Origin: Hadesarchaea archaeon
GTDB taxonomy: Archaea; Hadarchaeota; Hadarchaeia; Hadarchaeales; Hadarchaeaceae
Length of the DNA: 5,650 bases
Direction: 5' to 3'
Assembly: GCA_012962055.1 (NCBI GenBank)
Contig: DTYD01000020.1
Span: forward strand, 1-5,650
The translations under genes were made by a program, and so were the position numbers. This document shows positions 1-5,342 of the stretch, piece by piece (positions within the stretch are counted from its first letter, which is position 1; the number at the start of each line of letters is the position of its first letter). The notes beneath the pieces were generated by a model, which saw only the letters and a program-made list of their open reading frames with translations, had not been told where the DNA came from and searched no databases.

Positions 1-198
1 AGCGAAGACCAAAACTTTTTTGGGCTCTCCGAATTGATTGGGCAACACGATATCCTCTGTGATGCGTCCCTCCGGTTTTTTTGGATCGATGCCCCCCAGA
101 ACGATTGACATGTCGATGCTCTGCACAAATTTGCGCTTGGGACTCACTTCACGCACTTGTTTGAGCGCCGTCGTCAACTTCTCAACTGTTACCTGCAT
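1..198 (-). CDS. rpl1: Large ribosomal subunit protein uL1 (L1), N-terminal 66 residues, cut by window edge
   Basis: Reading leftward from an ATG at 198 gives an open frame of 66 codons to the window edge, starting [17 protein letters not shown] and continuing with [19 protein letters not shown] and [13 protein letters not shown]. This is the N-terminal part of archaeal L1, which binds 23S rRNA at the mobile L1 stalk and helps release deacylated tRNA from the E site. The gene is incomplete: the rest (about 150 residues in the family) lies beyond position 1. The ATG lies inside the end of the L11 gene in another frame (17-nt overlap), with a GAGGGTGG purine stretch just before it, so the two are probably translationally coupled. 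In Methanococcus, L1 represses its own operon by binding mRNA shortly after its start codon; whether that happens here is unknown. The family call is very secure. Confidence 0.95.
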   Translation of the reverse strand, partial: MQVTVEKLTTALKQVREVSPKRKFVQSIDMSIVLGGIDPKKPEGRITEDIVLPNQFGEPKKVLVFA

Positions 199-673
199 CC
201 ACCCTCAACTCCCCATCATGTTTTCCTTCTACGATCTCTTTCTGTACCTCATGAGCATCCTTGCCATTTATTGTAGCTCCGAGACTGAGACATGTCCCGA
301 GAACCTCCATCACAGCGGCCTTGAGGTTCTTGGCGATGGTGGTCCCAGACTTCATCTTAGCGATATTGAGCACCTGAGAGAGAGTAAGGTTCCCAACAAC
401 TTCAGTGCCTGAAGTCTTCGCTCCCTTTTCAAGTCCTAGTTCTTTTTTGATGAGAGCAGAAACCGGGGGTGAACCGATTTCAATTTCGAACTGTTTGTTT
501 TTATCCACCACCACAGTAACGGGAACCTTCATGCCCGAAAAAGAGGCTGTCTTTTCGTTAATCTTTGCAACAACCTGCCCAACGTTAACTCCAAGTGGAC
601 CGAGAGCTGGTCCTAAAGGTGGTCCAGCAGACGCCTTTCCTCCTTCTACCAGAACTTTGACCCTTGATTTCAC
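182..673 (-). CDS. rpl11: Large ribosomal subunit protein uL11 (L11)
   Basis: The 163-residue protein is a full-length archaeal L11. It forms the base of the ribosomal stalk with 23S rRNA and takes part in factor-dependent GTP hydrolysis. The N-terminal domain carries the proline-rich [19 protein letters not shown] (about residues 17-35) and [10 protein letters not shown]. The C-terminal RNA-binding domain starts near residue 75 and includes [18 protein letters not shown]. The start is GTG at 673: the next in-frame stop upstream is TAG at 728-730, no ATG lies between, and a GAGG sits about 8 nt before the GTG. The N-terminus [13 protein letters not shown] then matches the usual family start. 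It lies 76 nt downstream of the SSB-like gene and overlaps L1 by 17 nt. A T-run (CTCTTTTTAGC) in the gap before it could attenuate or restart transcription, but this is speculative. Confidence 0.97.
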   Translation of the reverse strand: MKSRVKVLVEGGKASAGPPLGPALGPLGVNVGQVVAKINEKTASFSGMKVPVTVVVDKNKQFEIEIGSPPVSALIKKELGLEKGAKTSGTEVVGNLTLSQVLNIAKMKSGTTIAKNLKAAVMEVLGTCLSLGATINGKDAHEVQKEIVEGKHDGELRVDAGNS

Positions 674-749
674 CTCAGTCGCCTCAATATATGGTGTACG
701 AATTCCCTCAAAGGTAGGCGATAAATGCTAAAAAGAGCTACGGTAGAGC

Positions 750-1043
750 CTACTGACCCAAAACCTCAAGCTTGCCATAAATGCCTGCACTGACGTGGAC
801 CTCGTTACGGAAAAGTCTTGCGTAACCGTTGGTGATCTTGATCCGGTCCCCAACTTTAACACGATCGATATCGGCATCCCATAACGAGATTTTTATGTTG
901 CCTGTATCGTCCTCAGCTATAGCTGTCGTCACTTTACCTTCCCTCCCATCTCTACGAACATAGGTACGTGGTTCCTCCAATTCTACAACTTTCAATTCCA
1001 AATCAATGCGTCGCATATCTGGCCTAACATCTATTGCTTTCAC
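750..1043 (-). CDS. Single OB-fold ssDNA-binding protein, Sulfolobus SSB / RPA-like, without C-terminal tail
   Basis: This 97-residue protein is almost entirely one OB fold. The opening AIDVRPDMRRIDLELKVVEL, the DDTGNIKISLWDADIDRVKVGDRIKITNGYA core and the VHVSAGIYGKLEVL end follow the pattern of crenarchaeal SSB (compare VGDETGRVKLTLWG and VKIENAW in Sulfolobus SSB, recalled from memory). The flexible Gly/Arg-rich, acidic C-terminal tail of Sulfolobus SSB is absent, so only the nucleic-acid-binding part is present. The start is GTG at 1043: a strong GGAGGAG (1049-1055) lies 5 nt upstream, and the GTGA overlaps the spt5 stop by 4 nt, which points to coupled translation with Spt5. Binding to single-stranded DNA or RNA is inferred from the fold. 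Crenarchaeal SSB is known to interact with RNA polymerase, which would fit this place beside Spt5. Alternatives are another OB-fold RNA-binding protein or an RPA subunit fragment. Confidence 0.85.
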   Translation of the reverse strand: MKAIDVRPDMRRIDLELKVVELEEPRTYVRRDGREGKVTTAIAEDDTGNIKISLWDADIDRVKVGDRIKITNGYARLFRNEVHVSAGIYGKLEVLGQ

Positions 1044-1510
1044 TTTATCTCCTCCTTTTTCTGGATGACTTTAACCGCGTCGCCCCGGACCGTCACAGGG
1101 ATCGGGACAGTCGCCTCAAAGAGCTCAACCGTCAGTTCTTCTTTCCCTTCGTCCAGCTTTATTATTCTCGCGCGCTCCCCCCGAAACGGCCCAGAAACCA
1201 TCTCCACAATGTCACCTATCTCCATGCCGGTGATTGAGGGCTTCGGGACCAAGAACTGCTCTATTTGCTCTATCGGAATCTGTCCCCCGGCCATACCTTT
1301 CGCGTGCTTTATCCCAACCCGTGCTTGCTCCACACCCGATTTTCCAATTGCTTCGACAAACACGTAGCCTCTTATCCCCGGGGGGGCCAAAACCGTCTTT
1401 ATTGGCAACTGAAAGGTATCGGCCCTCGTCACAATCATATCAGCTGCGTTTTTCTCTTGTCCTATCGTGGTCCGAATCGCGAAGATTTCTGGTTTTTGCA
1501 CCTCCTCCAA
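1040..1510 (-). CDS. spt5: Transcription elongation factor Spt5 (archaeal NusG homologue)
   Basis: About 156 residues, the usual length of archaeal Spt5. The NGN domain comes first (EIFAIRTTIGQEKNAADMI ... GIRGYVFVEA ... GIKHAKGM), followed by a KOW domain (GDIVEMVSGPFRGERARIIKLD ... PIPVTVRGD). With Spt4 it clamps RNA polymerase on DNA and raises processivity. The start is uncertain. TTG at 1510 is preferred because GAGGTGG (1517-1523) sits 6 nt before it and the protein then begins a few residues before the NGN domain, as in relatives. A TTG at 1525, overlapping the secE stop as TTGA, would add five residues; a GTG at 1501 has no room for a ribosome binding site. It sits between secE and the SSB-like gene with no gap, so it is co-transcribed and probably coupled to both. 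Confidence 0.95.
   Translation of the reverse strand: MEEVQKPEIFAIRTTIGQEKNAADMIVTRADTFQLPIKTVLAPPGIRGYVFVEAIGKSGVEQARVGIKHAKGMAGGQIPIEQIEQFLVPKPSITGMEIGDIVEMVSGPFRGERARIIKLDEGKEELTVELFEATVPIPVTVRGDAVKVIQKKEEIK
1049..1055 (-). promoter_or_regulatory. Ribosome binding site of the SSB-like gene
   Basis: GGAGGAG on the minus strand, inside the last codons of spt5, with a 5-nt spacer (ATAAA) to the GTG start at 1043. It is the strongest Shine-Dalgarno match in the operon and fixes the GTG as the start. Confidence 0.8.
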
Positions 1511-1516
1511 CTGAAT

Positions 1517-1523
1517 CCACCTC
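1517..1523 (-). promoter_or_regulatory. Ribosome binding site favouring the spt5 TTG start
   Basis: GAGGTGG on the minus strand, complementary to the 16S rRNA 3' end, six nt before TTG at 1510. It overlaps the secE stop codon (1522-1524). It is the main reason to prefer 1510 over the first possible TTG at 1525. Confidence 0.55.
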
Positions 1524-1689
1524 AAACATTTCCCTGGATGATATAGCCGGCGAACATTATAATGAAACCAACAAATCCTATAAGTAAAATACCTAGACCT
1601 GTGATCTTGGCTACCTGTAAATATTCATCTTTTTCTGGCTTTTTCGCTATTTGTAACGTGCGCCTGCAATTCTGAAGGAACTTCCTCAT
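1522..1689 (-). CDS. secE: Preprotein translocase subunit SecE (Sec61 gamma)
   Basis: A 55-residue ORF begins MRKFLQNCRRTLQIAKKP and continues KDEYLQVAKITGLG into one hydrophobic segment, ILLIGFVGFIIMFAGYII (about residues 34-51). This is the archaeal SecE/Sec61-gamma layout: a short amphipathic cytoplasmic helix, then one tail-anchored membrane helix that clamps the SecY channel. Length is normal for the family. The neighbour on the 3' side, spt5, is the standard archaeal partner, with stop and start overlapping or only a few nt apart. The ATG at 1689 has no good ribosome binding site; only a GGGGTAG stretch about 6 nt upstream. It lies immediately after the motif GGGGTAGTTCAC that ends the odd ftsZ-secE gap, so the 5' end of this gene may have been remodelled by an insertion. 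Confidence 0.88.
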   Translation of the reverse strand: MRKFLQNCRRTLQIAKKPEKDEYLQVAKITGLGILLIGFVGFIIMFAGYIIQGNV

Positions 1690-1710
1690 GTGAACTACCC
1701 CAGGGCTTTC

Positions 1711-1726
1711 GCAGGAAGCTTCCTGC
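1711..1726. repeat. 16-nt perfect palindrome upstream of secE
   Basis: GCAGGAAGCTTCCTGC reads the same on both strands. It lies 22 nt before the secE ATG, next to a GCGAAAGC mini-hairpin. It could be part of a mobile-element end, an RNA hairpin in the secE leader, or a protein-binding site. The sequence does not decide between these. Confidence 0.6.
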
Positions 1727-1927
1727 TTACCTGACGACCTGCTGGCGTCTCCGCAGACGTGAATCCGAAGTCCCTGACTGAGCGACCCCGGTTGGGCTTG
1801 ACCCGTCCCGTGCCTGCCGTGTTCTTCCAGCGATCCCCATCTACTTTACGTGACGCAAAGCTGCTGGAAGCGAGAGGCGTCACTACTCCATGCCTACAGG
1901 TTGACAATGCCATATCACCTCATTTCT

Positions 1928-1940
1928 CATATAAAAGTTC
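1928..1940 (-). promoter_or_regulatory. Possible TATA box for the secE-spt5-SSB-L11-L1 transcript
   Basis: The minus strand reads GAACTTTTATATG, a good archaeal TATA element, the only clear one in the ftsZ-secE gap. A start about 25 nt downstream (near 1907) would give a leader of roughly 220 nt before secE. Read-through from ftsZ is the alternative. A GAGGTGAT followed by ATG (1921-1911) lies upstream of that predicted start and heads only the doubtful 72-codon frame. Confidence 0.35.
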
Positions 1941-2016
1941 GCCTCTCATCCCGTGTCATAAAGGAACCTCGGTAAATTCTTCACTGCCGGGAAACCCTCT
2001 TGCGAAAGCGGGGGGT

Positions 2017-2033
2017 GGAGTCACAGAGACTCC
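2017..2033. repeat. Hairpin over the ftsZ stop codon
   Basis: GGAGTC-ACAGA-GACTCC forms a perfect 6-bp stem with a 5-nt loop, covering the last codons and the TGA of ftsZ. No T-run follows on the minus strand, so it is not a convincing terminator. It may mark the boundary of the foreign-looking gap sequence or protect the ftsZ mRNA 3' end. Confidence 0.45.
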
Positions 2034-3154
2034 AATCCAAGGTCAATTGGCTCTCCCTTTTTACGGGGGCTTTCCCCGGGACCCAACACATAGGGGGAGT
2101 GGACCCCTGAAATGACCACCATGACCCGCACCGTGTTCTTCATGTTATCAGACACCTGCGCACCCCATATGATGTTGGCTTCTGTGTCGAGAGCCTCGGA
2201 CACGCGGGCGACCATCTTTTGTACTTCTTCAAGAGTCATGTCCCGGCTACCCGTGACATTGACGATGGCACCCCTGGCACCAGTGATGTCCACATTCAAT
2301 AACGGGCTATTGAGGGCCTCATCCACAGCCTCTTCAGCACGGTTGGATGTGTCCGATTCCCCGATCCCGATCATGGCAACCCCTCCGTTCTGGAGTACTG
2401 TACGTACATCTGCGAAGTCCAAGTTGACCAGCCCGGGCTTGGTTATCATCTCGGTTATCCCCCTTATCGCATCCATCAGCAGTTGATCGGAAACTTTGAA
2501 TGCAGCACCTATCGGTAGATCTGGGGCGAGCTGGAGCAATTTATCGTTCGGTATTACTATTACTGTATCTGCCACCGATCGGAGACGTTCAAGTCCTCGT
2601 TCCGCATTATGTCTGCGCCTAGTTCCCTCCACTACAAATGGCAATGTAACAACGCCGACCGTCAACGCGCCGAGTTTTTTCGCTATCTCAGCCACAACTG
2701 GAGACGCTCCGGTTCCGGTTCCCCCGCCCAGACCGCACGTCACGAAAACCAAATCCATACCGTAGATGTTGTCCTTTACCACTGCTTCGTCATCTCTAGC
2801 TGCGTTTTCCCCTTTCTCGGGATCATTGCCAGCGCCCAACCCACCTGTGATGTCCCTGCCGATCAGGATCTTTCTATTTGCGGTCGTGTAAAGAAGGTCT
2901 TGCGCATCCGTGTTGATCGCTATCGTCTCACCACCTTGTATACCTGCAGACATTATACGAGAAATTGTGTTACCACCGGCACCCCCACAACCAACCACGA
3001 TTATCCTAGCCTTTGCCTGCTGTAGGACTTGCTCAAGCTCATTATCAGTTGGCACCTTTGGGGGAGGTATCTCAACTCTCGGTGCTTCGAGCCCAAGTTT
3101 CGTCAATGCAAAACCCGTCTCTGGACTAAATACGGCATTTTCAGCCTTTCTCAA
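2021..3154 (-). CDS. ftsZ: Cell division GTPase FtsZ (archaeal FtsZ)
   Basis: The 377-residue protein is a full-length FtsZ, the tubulin-like GTPase that forms the division ring at midcell. A tail of about 45 residues precedes the core. The nucleotide loop [14 protein letters not shown] is at residues 50-63, the tubulin signature GGGTGTG at 143-149, and the catalytic T7 loop NLDFADV at 244-250 with D246 and D249, so it should be an active GTPase. The C-terminal domain includes [20 protein letters not shown] and [11 protein letters not shown] (about 292-336). A short charged tail, [16 protein letters not shown], follows. The start is TTG at 3154: the codon just before it in frame is TGA, no ATG or GTG precedes the core, and AAGGGGA lies 5 nt upstream. 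It heads the operon behind its own TATA box; the next gene, secE, is 331 nt away, an unusual gap. Confidence 0.98.
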   Translation of the reverse strand: MRKAENAVFSPETGFALTKLGLEAPRVEIPPPKVPTDNELEQVLQQAKARIIVVGCGGAGGNTISRIMSAGIQGGETIAINTDAQDLLYTTANRKILIGRDITGGLGAGNDPEKGENAARDDEAVVKDNIYGMDLVFVTCGLGGGTGTGASPVVAEIAKKLGALTVGVVTLPFVVEGTRRRHNAERGLERLRSVADTVIVIPNDKLLQLAPDLPIGAAFKVSDQLLMDAIRGITEMITKPGLVNLDFADVRTVLQNGGVAMIGIGESDTSNRAEEAVDEALNSPLLNVDITGARGAIVNVTGSRDMTLEEVQKMVARVSEALDTEANIIWGAQVSDNMKNTVRVMVVISGVHSPYVLGPGESPRKKGEPIDLGLESL

Positions 3155-3197
3155 TCAAATCCCCTTCCGTCGCCTTGTTGGTGAATTTCTTTAGAGT

Positions 3198-3211
3198 TGA
3201 TTTAAACCTTT
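3198..3211 (-). promoter_or_regulatory. TATA box / BRE of ftsZ
   Basis: The minus strand reads AAGGTTTAAATCAA, a BRE-TATA arrangement. Transcription would start about 25 nt downstream, near 3178, giving a short leader of about 25 nt that contains the AAGGGGA ribosome binding site. Spacing and composition fit an archaeal promoter well. Confidence 0.55.
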
Positions 3212-3315
3212 TCCCCGTGTAAAGTAAACTTTCTAACTTAACGCTCTCCACCATTTCAGGCCAACATTCCCATCATTATAAGCCGGGACCATCCGGCGGA
3301 GGCTGCAAGACCGGA

Positions 3316-4234
3316 GATGATTCAATCAGACTCAAGCCCGAGCAACGCCGCCAGATGATCAATATGGTTAGGAAGGGGCTGAGTAAAAAGGTAGTAGCAA
3401 AGATCTTCGGGGTGAGCAGGGTCACAGTCTGGAAGTGGTGCAAGCGGGTCAAGCACCTGGGGCGGGAAAGCTTGAGATCTGCCGAGACGGCCGAAGAAAG
3501 ACAAAATAGCCAAGAAAGTCGAGCTTTCGATCGTCAAGTTGAGACTTAGGTTCCGGTGGAGAACCGCGCGGATACAGCAGGCGCTGGTCAACCTCCCGGA
3601 GTTCATGAGGGAGAAGCTTAGCACGTACGTCCAAGGAGTCCGTCTTTTGCGGACCGCGATAAATGGGGTTTTGAAGCGCTACGGTCTCAACGGCTACGAA
3701 AGGGAGCAGAAGGCATGGAAGTTTTTCAGGGAAGTGGGAAGACGAGCTTTGGCAGCTGGACATCAAGGGGCCGTTCATGGTTGGGGGCCGGAAATACTGG
3801 TTTCCTGTCTGCGTTGACGATTATAGCCGCTACATGCTCGTCTGCGAGAGGTTCGATCATGAGCCGACCACCGATGAGATCATCGGGCTTTTGAAGAAGT
3901 TGCCACGGAAGCCCGAGAAGATCCTTACGGACAGCAGTGGTCAGTTCAAGGAGAAACGGAAGCAACGGTGCGGAGACAACAGCGTCGAACCCCTGTTCGC
4001 ACACCCGTATTACCCACAGGACAGGGGAAAGGTCGAACGGACCACCAGAAACCTCGTCGAGGGATTCCTCAATTTGCTGAAAGTCTCCTGAATTAGTTTG
4101 GCAATATTCGGAAGTACAGAAAGTGGTACAACAGACACAGGTTTCATCGTGGAATAAACACCCAACCCGCGAGACTTCACGGCGTCGTTCTGACAACTCC
4201 AACCTCCGTGAGCGAACTCAGCCGCCATCGTTAG
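3316..4234 (+). pseudogene. Decayed DDE (rve/IS481-IS3-like) transposase with several frameshifts
   Basis: The pieces join into one transposase spread over three frames. An N-terminal helix-turn-helix, IRLKPEQRRQMINMVRKGLS and VAKIFGVSRVTVWKWCKR (3325-3435), comes first. A linker in the next frame reads RRPKKDKIAKKVELSIVKLR and RTARIQQALVNLPEFM (about 3486-3730). The catalytic core in the third frame has LWQLDIKGPF, CVDDYSRYML, KILTDSSGQF and GKVERTTRNL. The end FGNIRKYRKWYNRHRFHRGI, then NTQPARLHGVV (4097-4234), needs two more shifts. The triad is visible: Asp at 3759, Asp at 3930 and Glu at 4035, the last two 35 residues apart. Shifts fall near 3480, 3735, 4080 and 4096. An ATG at 3317 is in the wrong frame, so the start may be broken too. 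TDSSG replaces the usual TDNG. It cannot make an active enzyme. Terminal repeats were not found. Confidence 0.92.
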
Positions 4235-4245
4235 CTGGTGCTAGA

Positions 4246-4261
4246 TTCACCGGCCGGTGAA
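4246..4261. repeat. 16-nt perfect palindrome after the transposase remnant
   Basis: TTCACCGGCCGGTGAA is fully self-complementary and lies 12 nt after the transposase stop. It could be part of the lost right end of the element, or a hairpin separating the convergent transposase and dtdA units. The rest of 4235-4397 shows no gene. Confidence 0.55.
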
Positions 4262-4397
4262 AGTGTGATTTTGTCGGCGGAGAAGGCAACGACCACCGAT
4301 CAATGGAGTTTCAATTATCAGTCAGGGGCAGAGATGTGATAGCTGAGTGGTCGAAAGCTTGTGATTTGGCCGTGAGTGTTAACTTGGGAACCTTACT

Positions 4398-5180
4398 TTA
4401 CAGCCCGTTCAAAATTTGTCCGGCACGCACAAGTTTAATTCCAAGTCTGGTAGTGACCCGCTGACAAATCATTCGTTGTTCCTTACTCATTCCTTTCCAG
4501 TCCAACACAAATAATTTCACGCCCTGGTATGTGTATGAAACCGCACGTTCGACGAGCATTTCGTCAAGGGGTGAGTACTTCGGGAGGATATGTCCCACCC
4601 CAACCTCAGTGCGAAGAGTGATCTCCGTATGACGGGGCGCATAGTGCGGACCCCCGAAGCCCACCGCATTTGTGCACTTCAATGACGAAGTTGCTGCTGC
4701 CATGATCGCCTGCGCCGCGGCCTCACCAGCTTTCTTATTTTGCCATTCGTTTGGGGTGCTGCCTATCTCAACAAAAGTGACTGGGACTTCGAGTTTTGTC
4801 GGACCGTGGTGGGTAGCTTCGAGGGAAACCTCATAAGGGAGTTCCATTTCATCACGTGTTATGACCAACGCTCGAAGGGCTGACTTGACAGTTGAAGGGG
4901 AAGCTATCCCCAGTTCACGCTTTTCAGGTTCCCCCGGTACGTGTACGGTGAGTGACGGTTCGCCAGACCTGCTGATGTGTCTAGATGCCACCATGACTTC
5001 GTCAGCGGTAATTGGTATGGAAGTCAGCTGAGTTGCCTCACCCGCTGCATGAATCAACATCACCTGACCACATATGTAAGAACCCGGTATATCATGAAAC
5101 TTTTCAAAATCGTAAAACTCTAACAAGCGAGTAGCGATGTTTTTTGCAGCCGGATCTTTGGGGGCGATAATCAGCTTCAT
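4398..5180 (-). CDS. dtdA: D-aminoacyl-tRNA deacylase DtdA (archaeal/plant type)
   Basis: The 260-residue protein is a full-length DtdA, the zinc-dependent enzyme that hydrolyses D-amino acids off mischarged tRNA and keeps the tRNA pool usable; it is unrelated in sequence to bacterial DtdB/Dtd. Visible family motifs are TQLTSIPITADEVMVASRHI (about residues 50-69), SLEATHHGPTKLEVPVTFVE (118-137), STPNEW, and GFGGPHYAPRHTEI (174-187). The His-rich motifs are the likely metal and catalytic sites. The ATG at 5180 gives the normal N-terminus MKLIIAPKDPAA. No ribosome binding site precedes it, and a TATTTTT element lies about 26 nt upstream, so the mRNA may be leaderless. The gene follows tRNA-Val by 32 nt on the same strand. 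It converges with the transposase remnant. The family call is very secure. Confidence 0.96.
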   Translation of the reverse strand: MKLIIAPKDPAAKNIATRLLEFYDFEKFHDIPGSYICGQVMLIHAAGEATQLTSIPITADEVMVASRHISRSGEPSLTVHVPGEPEKRELGIASPSTVKSALRALVITRDEMELPYEVSLEATHHGPTKLEVPVTFVEIGSTPNEWQNKKAGEAAAQAIMAAATSSLKCTNAVGFGGPHYAPRHTEITLRTEVGVGHILPKYSPLDEMLVERAVSYTYQGVKLFVLDWKGMSKEQRMICQRVTTRLGIKLVRAGQILNGL

Positions 5181-5202
5181 CGCGTAAGACTACAATTGAA
5201 AG

Positions 5203-5210
5203 CAAAAATA
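5203..5210 (-). promoter_or_regulatory. Possible leaderless-gene TATA element of dtdA, or T-run terminator of the tRNA
   Basis: The minus strand reads TATTTTTG. Its centre lies about 26 nt before the dtdA ATG, right for a leaderless archaeal transcript. The same TTTTT lies 4 nt after the encoded CCA of tRNA-Val and could equally end the tRNA transcript. It could do both. Confidence 0.4.
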
Positions 5211-5212
5211 GA

Positions 5213-5319
5213 TGGTGGGCCCGCCGAGATTCGAACTCGGGATCTTCACCGTGTCAGGGTGACGTTTGTTAGAGGAAAGCTCTTTACTTTCCCCCCATAA
5301 CCATCTAGACCACGGGCCC
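5213..5319 (-). tRNA. tRNA-Val(GAC), CCA encoded, with a 30-nt intron in the D arm
   Basis: Reading leftward from 5319, a perfect 7-bp acceptor stem GGGCCCG/CGGGCCC encloses the molecule. The T arm is CCGAG-TTCGAAT-CTCGG. The anticodon arm TCACC-CTGACAC-GGTGA has anticodon GAC (5255-5253), decoding valine GUC. The discriminator is A, and CCA is encoded at 5215-5213. Removing 5266-5295 restores a D arm GTCT...TGAC (10-13/22-25), with one T-T mismatch at 13-22, and leaves 74 nt before CCA. No strong promoter sits at the right distance upstream, so it may be processed from a longer transcript that begins with the structured RNA at about 5616. It is followed 32 nt later by dtdA. Confidence 0.96.
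5266..5295 (-). other. tRNA-Val intron with a complete bulge-helix-bulge motif, between positions 23 and 24
   Basis: The junction folds into a textbook archaeal splice motif: outer helix GATG/CGTC, 3-nt bulge AAA at the 3' site, 4-bp central helix GTTA/TAAC, 3-nt bulge TGG at the 5' site, then an inner 8-bp stem GGGGAAAG/CTTTCCTC (one G-U) with loop TAAAGAG. Cutting after the second bulge base on each side, as the archaeal splicing endonuclease does, gives exactly a 30-nt intron and rebuilds the D stem. The position is non-canonical; most archaeal tRNA introns lie at 37/38. Such D-arm introns are known mainly from Thermoproteota and relatives. Confidence 0.92.
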
Positions 5320-5342
5320 TAAATGAGTTTTTAGCCGGGTTT

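Larger units (their letters stand above)
1690..2020. mobile_element. Gene-free ftsZ-secE gap, possible decayed IS200/IS605-type fragment
   Basis: These 331 nt separate ftsZ from secE, although every other junction in this operon is short or overlapping. Two outward-facing ends look alike. On the minus strand 1720-1690 reads GGAAGCTTCC, TGCGAAAGC, GGGGTAGTTCAC. On the plus strand 1989-2024 reads GGGAAACCCTC, TTGCGAAAGC, GGGGTGGAGTCAC. A GGAAGC-hairpin-GGGGTAGTTCAC pattern is typical of the right end and guide-RNA 3' end of IS200/IS605 elements (from memory, not searched). A 72-codon minus frame (1695-1913) contains CRHGVVTPLASSSFASRK, faintly like the tail of TnpB. No intact transposase is present, and two right-end-like termini do not make a normal IS605 element. 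It may be a scar or a short non-autonomous element; the call is tentative. Confidence 0.33.

Noticed and set aside
686..694. TATA-like CATATATTG before L11
   Set aside because: A start 25 nt downstream would fall inside the L11 coding sequence, so it does not fit as an L11 promoter.
1695..1913. 72-codon minus-strand frame in the ftsZ-secE gap, with GAGGTGAT before its ATG and a TATA box upstream
   Set aside because: The composition (many Ser, Arg, Thr, Gly) and lack of any domain look non-coding. The TATA predicts a start downstream of its ATG. It is better seen as decayed mobile sequence.
1759..2115. 118-codon plus-strand frame across the ftsZ 3' end
   Set aside because: It runs antisense into the well-supported ftsZ gene, has no ribosome binding site, and matches no family I know.
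2112..3194. Several long plus-strand frames opposite ftsZ
   Set aside because: They are antisense shadows of a strongly conserved FtsZ reading frame, with no domains or ribosome binding sites of their own.
3322..4228. Minus-strand frames opposite the transposase
   Set aside because: The plus strand carries clear transposase motifs in order; the antisense frames have none.
3294..4282. CGGCGGAG direct repeat on both sides of the transposase (3294-3301 and 4275-4282) as a target-site duplication
   Set aside because: Eight GC-rich bases can match by chance, and no terminal inverted repeats lie just inside them.
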